DNA of 64,000 nt from Strongylocentrotus purpuratus (lineage: Eukaryota > Echinodermata > Echinoidea > Camarodonta > Strongylocentrotidae). Positions 13,101-21,040 of this stretch are shown one piece after another; position 1 is the first letter of the stretch, and every line of letters starts with the position of its first letter. The translations under genes were made by a program, and so were the position numbers. Location of the stretch: positions 1 through 64,000 of the forward strand of contig NW_022145528.1 of NCBI RefSeq assembly GCF_000002235.5. Reading direction: 5' to 3'. The notes beneath the pieces were generated by a model. That model worked only from the letters and a program-made list of their open reading frames with translations. It searched no databases and was not told where the DNA came from.

Positions 13101-14566
13101 ATTACAGAATTGTTTAGTTGTTTACTTTTCTAATGTCTTAAGATAAACAAATCAAGGAAATTATTTTAGGACCTCTCCAGTTGGTTAGTAATCATTGTTA
13201 TCAAGGTGGTGTTAATAATAAATAATAATAGCTAGTTCTTATATAGCGCTTTTCAGGACCGAAGGCCCTCTCAAAGCGCTTTAGAGATATATATATTATT
13301 AACCCGGTCATTGGATTCAGGCTTACCCGCACACAATGTATGCACATTCTCCACTCCCTGGGGAGCATTCCAGCCAGGTGTCATTTTTACAAGCGCACAC
13401 TTGCTAATCTAATCACATTAGCTTTCGCATCCTACTGGGTACCAATTTAACACCTGGGTGGAGAGTGGCAAATGTAGATCAATCACCGCCAAAGGACACA
13501 AGTGCCGCGGTGGGACTTGAACCGCGGACCTTGTGATCCACAGTCCGGTGACATATCCACTCACCCACGACACCTCTAAATTGTAATATCTTTGGCTGTT
13601 TGTAGGATAAGCAGATCAAGGAGACTGTAAAGGAGATCCTGGAAGGAGCCAACCTAGAGGAAGTGACGATGAAGATGGTTTGCAGAAAGGTCTATGATAT
13701 CTACCCACAACATCCCTTACAACACAAGAAAGATTTCATTAAGTCCACAGTCCGAGAGGTAAGGATACACTATGAACATGACGGACAAAGAAAGCGGACA
13801 AAATATACAGTTCCTCATTCTACCCTTAACAATTGCTGTGGTAGACAAAGGAACATCCCTTCACTGCTATTATGTAAAAATGTGTAGAACAGGTGTCACA
13901 TGCATATTCACCTGTTCTACACATTTTTACGTAAAAGCAGTGAAGGGATGTTCCTTTGTCTACCACAGCAATTGTTGATGGTAGAATGAGGAACTGTATA
14001 TTTTGTCCGCTTTCTTTGTCCGTCATATTCATAGTGATAGCAACCATTCATTTGAAAGTAATCAGAGCACTTTTATCCCATACCAGGGGAGTGTTTCACA
14101 AAGACTAAGATCGGCTTAAACTTGGACTTTATAACTATGGCAGGCTGGCTGTTCATGCCACTATTATCTCTCATCATTCACCGGCATTGGTTTCTCAAAG
14201 GACGTACCAATCATGGTCACAAATCTACATAATTTACATTTTTTGATAGTTGATTATTGAAGGACAAAATATTATCTAAAGGTCATAATTGAGAGACCAA
14301 TGGTGAGAGCAACCGGTGGCGTGTACGGCCTGCCATAGTTAAAGATAAAGGTGAGTTCTGGTACTTGGTACAAAACATCAAAGTTATAAGATGTATGAAT
14401 AATTTATTTGTTAAGTGTATACCGGTATGATGGTGATGTTCGTGTTGTGGTTGATACTACTGGTGTATTTTTTTATGTTGTAAATGTAGAAAATGATCTG
14501 TTTTCCACCACATTACACATTTGTATTCCTCTTTCATATGTTTCCTCTTTGCAGATTATTTCATGA
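1091..14566 (+). CDS. DEK: DEK chromatin protein, 3' eight coding exons (5' partial)
   Basis: Coding exons are 1091-1167, 2665-2762, 5798-5934, 7403-7590, 9935-10136, 11632-11687, 13606-13758 and 14555-14566. All splice phases agree and give 306 residues to a TGA stop; vertebrate DEK is about 375 residues, so about 70 are missing at the left. Residues 1-58 match the region before the SAP-box (HKFLFGK, then RQFSGFEF). Residues 59-103 are the SAP-box (IKEICTILDVE, ending PQPSGRKLPEK). Residues 105-230 are Lys-rich with a Thr/Glu/Asp-rich stretch. DDSSDEEPLMKKIKAPPS matches the acidic/NLS-like segment, and 253-306 is the DEK C-terminal domain (ANLEEVTMKMVCRKVY, ending VREIIS). From family knowledge, DEK is a nuclear architectural protein and histone chaperone that binds four-way-junction and supercoiled DNA and takes part in splicing and transcription. 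The assignment is secure; exon ends are read by eye. Confidence 0.93.
1190..2267 (+). repeat. 1.1-kb CCT/CTT polypyrimidine tract in DEK intron
   Basis: Almost purely C and T on the sense strand, built from CCT with CCA interruptions and recurrent TTCCTCTTCTTCTTCACC blocks. It is a long near-mirror repeat able in principle to form triplex DNA. Long frames on both strands here are low-complexity artefacts. Confidence 0.95.
2665..2762 (+). CDS. DEK: DEK exon b (FSGF segment)
   Basis: Acceptor ACATTACAG and donor GTCAA|GTAAGC. The 98 bases give 32 codons plus two bases, including NIRQFSGFEFSKEDPDY, which corresponds to the conserved NVGQFSGFPFEK stretch of human DEK. The split AA|A lysine codon joins to exon c. 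Confidence 0.9.
2800..3940 (+). mobile_element. LINE reverse-transcriptase C-terminal fragment, split by a MITE
   Basis: 2820-2960 translates with SRLDYYNSLYTVL and VQNRAARLIFGLGS; 3498-3810 continues with LHWLPLHQRVLFKF and, after frame breaks, TWNSMPLSIRE and SLKTHLFPND. This is the classic C-terminal series of CR1/jockey-superfamily non-LTR elements. The 3' end reads TAGCGCTCCTAAATATT followed by (ATT)n at about 3910-3940. Dead: frameshifts, stops and the MITE at 2966-3493. Confidence 0.8.
2966..3493. mobile_element. TTAA-flanked MITE, family A, copy 1
   Basis: 528 bp with terminal inverted repeats AGGTACTATGTCCC. Flanked by TTAA at 2962-2965 and 3494-3497. Removing the element and one TTAA restores the LINE sequence around CTTAAGAAACTCCACTGG, so TTAA is the target duplication. 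TTAA duplication points to piggyBac or Kolobok. Full copies also at 18810-19340 and 62138-62668. Confidence 0.88.
4005..4160 (+). mobile_element. Diverged fragment of the 16.6-kb piggyBac-type MITE
   Basis: The stretch with GCGCTGCGTCTTAGCCGC, CGTTTCATGA and CGCACATTTTGAT resembles the interior of the element at 16628-17216 near 16690-16770. No complete ends are visible. Confidence 0.45.
4244..5690. mobile_element. 1.45-kb non-autonomous DNA transposon in DEK intron
   Basis: Terminal inverted repeats begin CCATAGACGTAATAGA at 4244 and end in the complement at 5690. TTTAA flanks both sides (4239-4243, 5691-5695). Inner inverted segments recur (CCTATGAGATCCACCGG near 4398 and its complement near 5632). 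No transposase reading frame was found. The superfamily is uncertain; TTAA-type targeting is possible. Confidence 0.75.
5798..5934 (+). CDS. DEK: DEK exon c (SAP-box)
   Basis: Acceptor GGTAAAG, weak in pyrimidines close to the AG; donor AAAG|GTGAGT. It encodes the DNA-binding SAP helix-extended-helix: MEGIKEICTILDVEKKGNK followed by an I-M-E-F helix and the invariant P-x-PSG-x-x-LP motif. In the family this module binds structured DNA. The preceding 3-kb intron is filled by a LINE fragment, a MITE and a 1.4-kb transposon. Confidence 0.92.
5941..6554. other. DEK intron, LINE-tail-like start
   Basis: Begins with repeated TTTGATTTGATTTGACTT, similar to the reversed 3' tail of LINEs elsewhere in the window (44818 and 29815). 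No coding remnant is recognised. The remainder is AT-rich with nothing further seen. Confidence 0.35.
6555..6930 (-). mobile_element. MITE family F, degraded copy
   Basis: Homologous in reverse orientation to 8357-8742, sharing segments such as GGTGTGGAATGGATCAG, CCAGTCTTGGTAAAGTAAC and the GTTCTGG/CCAGAA ends. Together the two copies form a roughly 370-bp inverted pair in one intron, separated by 1.4 kb. Confidence 0.7.
6931..7402. other. DEK intron, AT-rich
   Basis: AT-rich with several short repeated TTATTTGTAA/ATGTGAA-type phrases. Near 7340-7385 there is a small direct duplication (TCGTTTTACACCTTCTCGG). No feature beyond this. Confidence 0.4.
7403..7590 (+). CDS. DEK: DEK exon d (Lys-rich, then acidic linker)
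   Basis: Acceptor GGATTTTAG and donor GAAGGC|GTAAGT. It begins with a lysine block (KKKSKSKGTKKKKTKAKKQK) and changes to an acidic Thr-rich half (STETEEDGDTTMDDGTEG). Low-complexity charge blocks at this position are typical of DEK, between the SAP-box and the acidic segment. It ends in phase 0. Confidence 0.85.
7591..8356. other. DEK intron without recognised element
   Basis: Contains a two-fold repeat of about 45 bases around AACTATTGACCGG (7685-7755) and a doubled GGATAGCGCCGAT near 7865. The stretch at about 8231-8330 resembles part of the SINE seen at 13214 (CACCCGGGTGGAGAGTGGCAA). Nothing else seen. Confidence 0.4.
8357..8742. mobile_element. TTAA-flanked MITE, family F
   Basis: Terminal inverted repeats AGATAAACTCCAGTTCTGG and the complement, flanked by TTAA at 8353-8356 and 8743-8746. 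386 bp, no coding capacity. Similar ends are scattered elsewhere (14341, 61205), so this is a common family. Confidence 0.8.
8838..8945. repeat. Nested hairpin
   Basis: GTTTCTGTAGGAGG at 8839 pairs with CCTCCTACAGAAAC at 8894. A second inverted pair, ACCATCAACTAATG near 8873 and CATTAGTTGATGG near 8932, overlaps it. Perhaps a small foldback element remnant. Confidence 0.6.
9127..9934 (+). repeat. 74-bp minisatellite that duplicates the DEK exon e splice acceptor
   Basis: Eleven copies of an acceptor TCTCACCAACAG|GAATCCAA (one copy CAATAG, some CATCAACAG), with AG ending at 9192, 9266, 9340, 9414, 9491, 9561, 9635, 9709, 9783, 9857 and 9934. Only the last leads into the coding exon. Each unit holds the branch and pyrimidine region, the AG and the first eight exon bases, then diverges into ATCTCTAATGATG. 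Reading on from any of the ten upstream AGs in the exon frame meets a stop in that unit or the next. Confidence 0.93.
9935..10136 (+). CDS. DEK: DEK exon e (Lys/Thr/Pro-rich linker)
   Basis: The acceptor CACCAACAG is the last of eleven nearly identical copies in the 74-bp array just upstream. The exon starts GAATCCAAG, encodes KPKKKKKKPKTTTPKTQK and repeated SPKK/TPKK-type blocks, and ends GTTGTTG|GTAAGA in phase 1. SPKK-type motifs are minor-groove-binding and kinase-target sequences in other chromatin proteins; a role here is inference. Confidence 0.85.
10245..10416 (+). mobile_element. LINE 3'-end fragment
   Basis: Same 3' end as the LINE at 2800-3940: codes for RSLKTHLFPND, then GTAAGCGCTATGGTACTT, TAGCGCTCCTAAATATT and an (ATT)n-like tail. 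Severely 5' truncated, 110 bases after DEK exon e. Confidence 0.75.
10771..11290. mobile_element. Large near-perfect palindrome made of nested CACTA-type foldbacks
   Basis: Outer arms about 10800-10940 and 11160-11290 are near-perfect complements (CTCGAGCAATATATTC, ACTTTACAAATAGGGTTACC). The centre, 10944-11156, is a family B foldback with ends CACTATGAACATGAC. A further CACTATGAATATGACTGAC start lies at 10771. Related single foldbacks occur at 13768 and 19989. Confidence 0.8.
11291..11631. other. DEK intron with AATATTG-rich repeats
   Basis: Repeats phrases of the adjacent palindrome (CTAATATTGTCTTAGCGAG, CGTGTGATA and complements), so probably remnants of the same or a related foldback element. 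Ends in the acceptor of DEK exon f. Confidence 0.45.
11632..11687 (+). CDS. DEK: DEK exon f (acidic SSDEE motif)
   Basis: Acceptor CTCACACAG and donor CCTTCA|GTAAGT. The 56 bases encode DDSSDEEPLMKKIKAPPS, which matches the SSDDEPLIKKLKKPPT segment of vertebrate DEK. The serines followed by acidic residues look like CK2 sites. A second pyrimidine tract starts about 70 bases downstream. Confidence 0.9.
11757..12180 (+). repeat. Second DEK pyrimidine tract (TTC/TCC)
   Basis: About 420 bases of C and T on the sense strand. From about 11890 it has higher-order units with the phrase CTCTATCCC then GTCTTCTTCTTCATCC. It starts about 70 bases after the donor of DEK exon f. Long frames on both strands are low-complexity artefacts. 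Confidence 0.93.
12181..12520. other. DEK intron, nothing recognised
   Basis: Ordinary AT-rich intron sequence between the pyrimidine tract and the next MITE. No exon or repeat was identified by eye. Confidence 0.4.
12521..13071. mobile_element. TTAA-flanked MITE, family I
   Basis: Ends GGGGCAATCCAACC and GGTTGGATTTCCC as imperfect inverted repeats, flanked by TTAA at 12517-12520 and 13072-13075. About 550 bp. A diverged relative surrounds the Harbinger-type element at 57184-58605 (shared CTCCTTCTCCC-TGGGG and CAGCCAATTTGAAG phrases). Confidence 0.7.
13214..13575 (-). mobile_element. tRNA-derived SINE
   Basis: On the minus strand the head has an A-box-like TGGGTGAGTGG (13557-13567) and a B-box GGTTCAAGTCCCACC (about 13509-13523), with GTG in the anticodon-loop position as in tRNA-His. 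The body has GGCCTTCGGTCCTGAAAAG, and the 3' tail is a TAT/TTA microsatellite at 13214-13232. A headless copy lies at 24658-24902. It sits 30 bases upstream of DEK exon g, antisense to DEK. Confidence 0.85.
13606..13758 (+). CDS. DEK: DEK exon g (DEK C-terminal domain)
   Basis: Acceptor TTTGTAG and donor CGAGAG|GTAAGG. Exactly 51 codons in phase 0, including IKETVKEILEGANLEEVTMK and RKDFIKSTVRE-type residues. This is the winged-helix-like DEK-C domain, used for DNA binding and multimerisation. A CACTA-type foldback element begins nine bases after the donor G. Confidence 0.93.
13768..14036. mobile_element. CACTA-type foldback MITE (family B) beside a DEK donor
   Basis: The ends CACTATGAACATGAC and complement meet in an almost complete hairpin of about 130 bp per arm. 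The flanking triplet ATA occurs on both sides. CACTA termini with a 3-bp duplication point to the EnSpm/CACTA superfamily. It begins nine bases after the first base of the DEK exon g donor. Confidence 0.75.
14555..14566 (+). CDS. DEK: DEK last coding exon
   Basis: Acceptor TTTCCTCTTTGCAG, then ATT ATT TCA TGA. The three residues IIS complete VREIIS, matching the vertebrate C-terminus VKELIS. The position and phase confirm the gene model. No convincing polyadenylation signal was placed; the 3' UTR end is unknown. Confidence 0.88.
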   Translation: MIS

Positions 14567-15026
14567 TGAACAATAGCTGCCTTTTAAATATTTGTGTCGC
14601 CTACTGGAAATAGCCATGGAATGATGTGAAGGATGTTCGTCTAATTCAACCAGGGGGGTGTTTCACAAAGCTTTTTTTCAATGACAAATGACAAAAGCCA
14701 GTGACACATCTGCTGATAACCAATCAGAAGCAAGGATTTCAGTAGCTTATAACAAAAATTGTCATTTGTCACTGATGACAAGTTTTGTGAAACACCCCCC
14801 AGGCATCGGCCACCAAGTGAATCCATCGGATTGCCCTCGTCAAGAAACTTGTGTGATACATACCAAGAGTCTGATATGGAACAAAACACCAGCTGATTGC
14901 CATTTTCTAAGAATGTTGCTCAATTTATGTCCCATTTATGTACATGGAAATGGTTTGAATACTCTTGGTGTATAATTGACCTTTGACCTTGGTATCAGCT
15001 GTGTGTGTATGGCAGAGGGGGGTATA
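14567..15026. other. DEK: DEK 3' UTR / flank
   Basis: Sequence following the DEK stop codon. The UTR must start here; its end is not identified since no clear AATAAA with a downstream GT-rich element was found. Contains the MITE at 14654-14801. Confidence 0.5.
14654..14801. mobile_element. Short foldback MITE, family C, copy 2
   Basis: Ends GGGGGGTGTTTCACAAAG and its complement. The interior has CTGATAACCAATCAGAAGC as in 375-527 and 18221-18366. It lies in the probable DEK 3' UTR. Confidence 0.8.
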
Positions 15027-15310
15027 CACCAGTTTACAGTTACAACAGTGTGCATGCGCAGACATGGGCGCTATTTTAATTTACGAGTCGTAAACAAACC
15101 AAATGACCTCTAGAGGTCAGTGGTTTATGCGTAAATTAAGATTGCGCCCATGCAAATTATGATGTGAGCGCACAACGCAGTACGCAGACAGTGATGTCAT
15201 CATAATTTGCATGGGCACAACCTTAATTTACGCATAAACCACTGACCTCTAGAGGCCATTTGGTTTGTTTACTCGTAAATTGAAATGGCGCCCATAACCG
15301 TAAACTGGTG
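15027..15310. mobile_element. Foldback MITE with TA target, family D
   Basis: Ends CACCAGTTTACAGTTA and complement, flanked by TA on both sides. Two long arms of about 110 bp (GACCTCTAGAGG, TTTATGCGTAAATTAAG) meet around 15165. The TA duplication suggests Tc1/mariner-type mobilisation. Confidence 0.75.
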
Positions 15311-16627
15311 TATTAGCGGTCGGTGGCCATCTTGTTTTAAGCTAGCAATGACTTTGTACATAGGAAAGATAAATGATGATCAATTCATGGTGGCATCATT
15401 CCGATAAATGTTTTTTAGATTTATTCATGTTTTGTTATGTCTACTGTAACATGGGCCATGAAGGCATCTCACCTGCACGATAAGATCAACCGAAGAAATG
15501 TTGGTTCCCACACGAGATAATAGTCCACCTCATTGTCTGCTGTAGAACCAGAAACTCACTATTACCGGTACTATTAAAATTATATTGTTTTACAATTAGT
15601 GGCCAACAGCTAAGTGTACCAAGAAGCTTTTGTGATTTGCAGAAATTCAGTGTTGTGTCCGTCGCGATTCAATTGTTTCACAGCGTATAGACAATTGCGA
15701 AATTCATGATAAACGTTTCGCGCACGCAACAAGTGCTTGCGGTTCTACAGTAGGTCCATGCCAAAGGAAAATGAGATTCACTGTCGTGTAAATCTCGTCA
15801 TTTTCTCGTGTTCGAAACTTTCGTGAAATTCACAAGAGATGTTTACCCAATAAGAGGTGCTGTCAATCACCAAAATTAGCGGTCAGTTTTATGACCAACA
15901 GGCCTTATGTAATGTACTGCGTTTTCCACCCTATCCCCCACATGGTAAAGTCATTATCTCACTTTTCCCTCACCCAAAGACTCTCCGAGAGACAAGGGTG
16001 GTATTTCTTGATTGGCCTACTGGTTCGCTGTGTGCAGTACTAGTACCTGTACACACTTCAAAGATTTGTATCCACCAAGTCTGGTGTCAGCGAATTATGG
16101 CCTTCTGCACATGGAAACTGACGAGTGACTCCCTTTAACCATGCCCCTCAAAGATGACGATGTTTGTGTACATGTACTATCACAGTCTATGTTCTTGCAT
16201 TGTACAGTACTTAAATCCTGAGGACGGCATGTTGAGAATCTTAAGGAATAAGTCCTGTATAGATTGACTTCATACAAAATTACAAATTCATCTCTTCATA
16301 GGAGATCACAGATACTTGTACTCTAGCATTCTGGTTCTCCGTAGGGCAAAGATGGTCATTCAGCAATGCTGAATCCACTTGCAAATTATTGGTTTTGTAA
16401 TTCATTCATTTTGCTTGATGGAGATTTCATTAATCTCAACTGGTGTATTTTGCGAAAGATTCATACTGGCAAACTTTTCAGGTCTTGCCATTCATTCATC
16501 AATATGGACTTCATGAATGCACGATAGTGAATTAGTACCGGTACATGATTACATCGTTTTGAAACTAATTCTCAAGTTAATAGCCATGTCTAACATGTTT
16601 TGTGAAAATGAGCAAAGGAGCTTTTAA
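15311..16627. other. Intergenic, nothing recognised
   Basis: No gene, RNA or obvious repeat was found. It may include part of the DEK 3' UTR. The short open frames show no domain or codon pattern. Confidence 0.4.
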
Positions 16628-17216
16628 CCCTTACTGTACTGGGGGGGGGGGGGGGCCTGGGAGGCCCCCCCCTCGACATTTTCGGAGATTGCGCCGCAAC
16701 CGCTTGGAATTTTTAATTGTCGTTTCATGACTTTTTTCCCTCAACTCTTACGCACATTTTGATAACATTTTCGTCAAAATCGGATATACCTGTGAGGCAT
16801 TACATAACAATTAGTATGCGCATGTCATCAAAAAAACAAAAAAAAATGAAAATCGCATCAAAATTTGCATAAATTATCATTATTAATTACATTAAAATAA
16901 CTTTTTGTGTTAGAAAAGAAGTTTCATATGAATAATGAGTTTTAACATTCAAAAAGTGGAGTTTGACACGTTTTCGGTAAAATGCATAAAATTAGCGCAT
17001 TTTGCATAATTAATTAGGCTAACGACAAAAATTTGCATATTCGGAAAAAAACTAATTATACCATCTTGTTCCTTACATAAATATCTACAAACATGCAAAT
17101 TTTCGTGTTCATCGGACAATCAACGGTCGAGATCATAGGGGGGGGGGGCCTCCCAGGCCCCCCCCCCCCCCCCCCCCCAGTCAGTGGGTGCTCAAAATAG
17201 CCCAGTACAGTAAGGG
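16628..17216. mobile_element. piggyBac-type MITE with mirrored G and C runs
   Basis: TTAA (16624-16627, 17217-17220) flanks inverted ends CCCTTACTGTACTGG. Just inside each end lie long homopolymer blocks around GGCCTGGGAGGCC and GGCCTCCCAGGCC that pair with each other. Non-coding interior. TTAA plus CCC ends is the piggyBac signature. Confidence 0.85.
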
Positions 17217-17601
17217 TTAACATATTTTCAAGGAAAGTGCCACATCATCTGTTTAGAAATTGAAGCAGCTGCCAATGACCCGTATTTCATCGCTTAAATT
17301 TATTTTATTTTTTTCACTGTAGTCTATTATTTCATTCATTGTGTTTAATCACACTTGGCTCCTACTATAGATTTTAAAAGTATATATCTGTATAATTATG
17401 TATGTGGTGAATATATAAATACATCGATTGTCAGGTAATCACGAACCACCTCATGTAAGGTTTGTAATCATGCCATGTATATGTGTATGTGGTTATATGA
17501 ATACATCATTGTCGATCACAATATACATGGACAGTATAGACCGCCCTCTGTAAAATGTTTTTGTATCCATATACAGATGGGTCCGAAAGTTTGCACACAC
17601 T
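17217..17601. other. Intergenic, AT-rich
   Basis: AT-rich with a loose repetition of TATGTGTATGTGG / ATATAAATACATC phrases at about 17395-17540. Nothing else was seen. Confidence 0.4.
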
Positions 17602-17763
17602 AGGGCCCTGTTGCATAAAACTTACCATTGATGCTAACTTTGCCGTCAATGGCAACTACCATGGCAACAGGGCTCAACAACCAATCAAAATCCAGGTTTC
17701 CATGGTAGTTACCATTGATGGCAAAGTTACCATTAATGGTCAGTTTTGTGCAAAAGGGCCCAG
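17602..17763. mobile_element. Short MITE with AGGGCCC ends
   Basis: Begins AGGGCCCTGTTGCATAAA and ends TTTTGTGCAAAAGGGCCC. Internal inverted segments around CCATGGTAGTTACCATTGATGG. No coding capacity; superfamily not assigned. Confidence 0.7.
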
Positions 17764-17816
17764 GAAGGAAGAGAAAAATGTAATCTCATTTTCACATCTG
17801 CACTCCATCCTATCAG

Positions 17817-18117
17817 GGAGATGTTTCATAAAGCTGTTCGTAAAGTTACGCATGACTTTACGAACGACTTGTATATGAAGTGCCAGATAGGACGACCAAA
17901 GTTTTTTTCTGATATTTTCAATAACCTCAATTAAATTATGGCAAAAATATCCTTTGCATTAGAAATGTTTGTTATCATAAGAATGTTAATCTACATCTGC
18001 ACAGTTCAACTTTAGTTGATGTATTTAATAATGATTGAGCATCCCATTTGGCTTTTCATATACAAGATGTTTGTCAAGTCATGCGTACCTTTACGAACAG
18101 TTTTATGAAACACCTTT
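17817..18117. mobile_element. MITE with GTTTCATAAAGC ends
   Basis: TGTTTCATAAAGCTGTTCG with GTAAAGTTACGCATGACTT at the left is complemented by AAGTCATGCGTACCTTTAC and TTTTATGAAACA at the right. Followed by three copies of ATGAACAGCTTT-like phrases at 18112-18155. Confidence 0.65.
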
Positions 18118-18220
18118 ATGAACTTTATGAACAGCTTTATGAACAGCTTTATGAGTCACATAGATAAATCTCTCAGAGTGATTAATGATGTTAAAGTACA
18201 CTTACTACATACATTAAACA

Positions 18221-18366
18221 GGGGGTGTTTCACAGAGCCTTTTTCGATGACAAATGACCCCCAAAACAGTGACAAATCTGCTGATAACCAATCAGAAGCA
18301 AGGATTTCAGTAGCTTATAACAAAAATCGTCATTTGTCACTGATGACAAGTTTTGTGAAACAGGGG
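18221..18366. mobile_element. Short foldback MITE, family C, copy 3
   Basis: GGGGGTGTTTCACAGAGCC to TTTTGTGAAACAGGGGCC, with the same interior as 14654-14801. Confidence 0.8.
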
Positions 18367-18499
18367 CCTTGAAGTGAAAATTTGGCAGGAATTGGTGAAG
18401 TTGTGATAATGTATATTGTTCGGGCCAAACTGTACATGTGTGTAGTTTAACAGTCAATGATCAGTAACGGCATAGACTCCTTGCACTTTAAAATTGGCT

Positions 18500-18715
18500 T
18501 TCCTGCATGTAGCCAGATCTTAGTCTGCAAGCACAAACCCTGGTCAGTCGTAAAAGTGAGTCTGCACTATAAGACTACCATAGGCCATGAACTGTAGCTG
18601 CTCCTGATTGAAACAACCAGTAGGTAGGTAGCTGGGCTAGACTTCTCTCAAGGCCCATTATTTTTGATAAAGTGTCAAATTAGGGTCTGTGCTTGCAGAC
18701 TAGCCAGACCTTGTA
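18500..18715. mobile_element. Inverted-repeat element
   Basis: TAGTCTGCAAGCACAAACCCTG near 18512 pairs with AGGGTCTGTGCTTGCAGACTA near 18683. Probably another MITE; exact ends not fixed. Confidence 0.55.
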
Positions 18716-18809
18716 ATAACAATTGCTGGTATTCATACAAACTGCAAACTTAAATAGAGGTTTAAAACCGTGACTGATGAAGTAAAGTTAAGCCTTCTTC
18801 AGATATTAA

Positions 18810-19340
18810 AGGTACTATGTCCCATTTGCAGGCTAAAAAAATGAAAAGGTTAATTTCCAACGGCATTTTAAAGATATTACTAATTTAGAACTTCCCTAAA
18901 AAAGTTGGGACTCGGAAATGTCTTCAAGTGGGAAAATAATGACTATTAGTTGTCAAATCGACTTTAGGGCTATAGAGCCAATAAGTAATAGTCTTGATTT
19001 TCAGACCATTGTACCGAATGGTCATACGTTTTATGCTGCGCAAAGATTCAATCAGTTAATTTTTGGCCATCACAAGAAGTGGGTTATTGATGTAGACAAA
19101 TGCTCATGTACCCTTTACAGCTCATTTTATATATGTTATTACCAAAGAAAAAAAAAAGCCAGTCGGTCACTCAATAGTGTCTGACAGTGAAGTCTAGCAA
19201 GTAACGGGTTTCCTTGCATAATTTGAATATTAGGACACTGCTAACGTTTAAATTTCACAGATAGGACATACGTGACATATTCATAATTCCTGCAAAGTTC
19301 TACAGAATTTGAGGTTGGCTGCAAAAGGGACATAGTACCT
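18810..19340. mobile_element. TTAA-flanked MITE, family A, copy 2
   Basis: 531 bp, ends AGGTACTATGTCCC, TTAA at 18806-18809 and 19341-19344. Opposite orientation to the other two full copies, as judged from the CACTTGAAGACATTTTC motif near one end. Confidence 0.88.
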
Positions 19341-19344
19341 TTAA

Positions 19345-19988
19345 AGCCATAGTCAACTGTAGCATTTTATGTTTGTTTTTGTTTTTAAATGACACGAGTG
19401 TAATATGCATCACATTTTTGTGTCTCGTAACGTAGAGCTAGGTAAATATGCATAAGAACTTCAATGTTAAAAAAGTCTTGGTTTACTGCGGAATATGTGA
19501 AAACGTCTTAAGTACCTAGTTTTATGGTTCGCCAAATGTCAACCTCTTACTGTAAAAATAAATCACCTAAACCTGCCTTAAGTTCATTATTTATAGAGCA
19601 CAGCCACTTTTTCTAAAGAGCGCATCCATTTATTACACGATGCATAGGATGATCTAGAATGGGCACCTATAAATCTCCAAGTCACAAAGATTGATTTTGG
19701 GTAGGGGTATAGAGGTCGATTGATCAAAGGTTCACCCATGGCCTTTGTGGCCTTTAATTAATAATTAATTAAAGATATCATAATACATGTTCAAAATTCA
19801 CAAGCACATGAAGCTCACGTAATGTCAATCTTTTTATTTAATTTCTAATTTGTATTTAATGACAGGATTTTGTTTTGATTATTCATGTAATCAAAGAATA
19901 ACATGTAGAGTAAAATTTGTACAGTTAAAGACAGTTGATGCTTGGTGCTGCATAAATTAACCAGGTTCAACTTTGTTTGCCTCTGTGA
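19345..19988. other. Intergenic, nothing recognised
   Basis: AT-rich sequence between two MITEs without a supported feature. Confidence 0.4.
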
Positions 19989-20257
19989 CACTATGAATAT
20001 GACGGACAAAGAAAGAGGACAAACTATACAGTTCCTCATTCTACCCTCAACAATTGCTGTGGTAGACAAAGGAACATCCCTTCACTGCTATTATGTATAA
20101 ATGTGTAGAACAGGTGAATATGTATGTGACACCTGTTCTACACATTTTTACATAATAGCAGTGAAGGGATGTTCCTTTGTCTACCACAGCAATTGTTGAG
20201 AGTAGAATGAGGAACTGTATATTTTGTCCTCTTTCTTTGTCCGTCATGTTCATAGTG
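19989..20257. mobile_element. CACTA-type foldback MITE, family B
   Basis: Ends CACTATGAATATGAC and complement. Both flanks carry TGA (19986-19988, 20258-20260), a 3-bp target duplication. Nearly complete hairpin, close to the copy at 13768-14036. Confidence 0.82.
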
Positions 20258-20478
20258 TGAGTTTCAGGTAATCTCTATAATTTTGCCTGGAATCATGTGG
20301 AATGTATAGTAATGTATGACTTTAATCTTGGTCGCCAATCCTGTATGTAAAGTTTTAGTCCAGTTTGTACATTATCCTTTTTTTATAATAAAAACAAATC
20401 AATTAATGGATACCTAAAGGAAGATGGTGTTTGTTTTATTGCATCGTTATGTCATCTGAATGTGTTTTTCCGTTTACC

Positions 20479-20789
20479 AATAGGCTATTTTCGTAATGTA
20501 ACAAAATTTAATGCATAAGTCTTTGTGATGTGCCTCAATACAAATTATTTCATTCACCTGATAAGAATAATAGTATTTCAATAGTCAGAATGCAAACTGC
20601 ATATATTAAGTGTTGCTAGGTAGGACAAGCCATAATGTTTGTCCTTCCTGGCAACAATTCATGTATGCAGTTCAGATTCTGTCTATTGAAAAAATATTAT
20701 TCTTATGAGCTGAATGAAATAATTTGTATTGAGGCACTTCACAATGACTTATGCATTAAATTTGGTTACATTATGAAAATGGCTTATTA
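20479..20789. mobile_element. Foldback MITE
   Basis: AATAGGCTATTTTCGTAATG at 20480 is complemented by CATTATGAAAATGGCTTATT at the right end. The arms of about 140 bp include TTTAATGCATAAGTC and AATTATTTCATTCA. A TTG(T)CTAGG-type loop lies near 20620. Confidence 0.75.
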
Positions 20790-20869
20790 GACAGCAGAGG
20801 TTTTTAAGTTTGAGAGGGCCGGGGCATGATGTTGTGTATTAAGTCAGCATTATGGTGATAGATAGATTG

Positions 20870-21040
20870 TAGAAACTATAATTTCTACAGCACGACATGC
20901 TTTGGGGGAACTGAGAATGAGCGAAAGTCGATAGTGAAAAAGAGATGTAAATGAATTTTGGGGAGGGATCGAGAGGCAAAATGAAAGAAACTTAAGAAAG
21001 AATAGAAAACATGCGAAAACTACATTTTTAATAATAATAC
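20870..21040 (-). repeat. Dispersed repeat shared with 55170-55330
   Basis: The segment with CTTTGGGGGAACTGAGAATG and GAGAGGCAAAATGAAAGAAA occurs in reverse at 55170-55330. Next to it, 21040-21100 carries an (AAT)n and GGCGCTTTATACAGG stretch resembling a SINE tail. Confidence 0.6.

Noticed and set aside
13506-13575. Possible tRNA-His gene on the minus strand
   Set aside because: A- and B-box motifs are present but the acceptor and other stems do not pair properly, and the sequence continues into a SINE body with a microsatellite tail.
18810-19340. Frame of about 88-90 codons shared with 62138-62668
   Set aside because: Identical reading is explained by both being copies of a non-coding TTAA MITE; it has no domain and is not kept open in copy 1.
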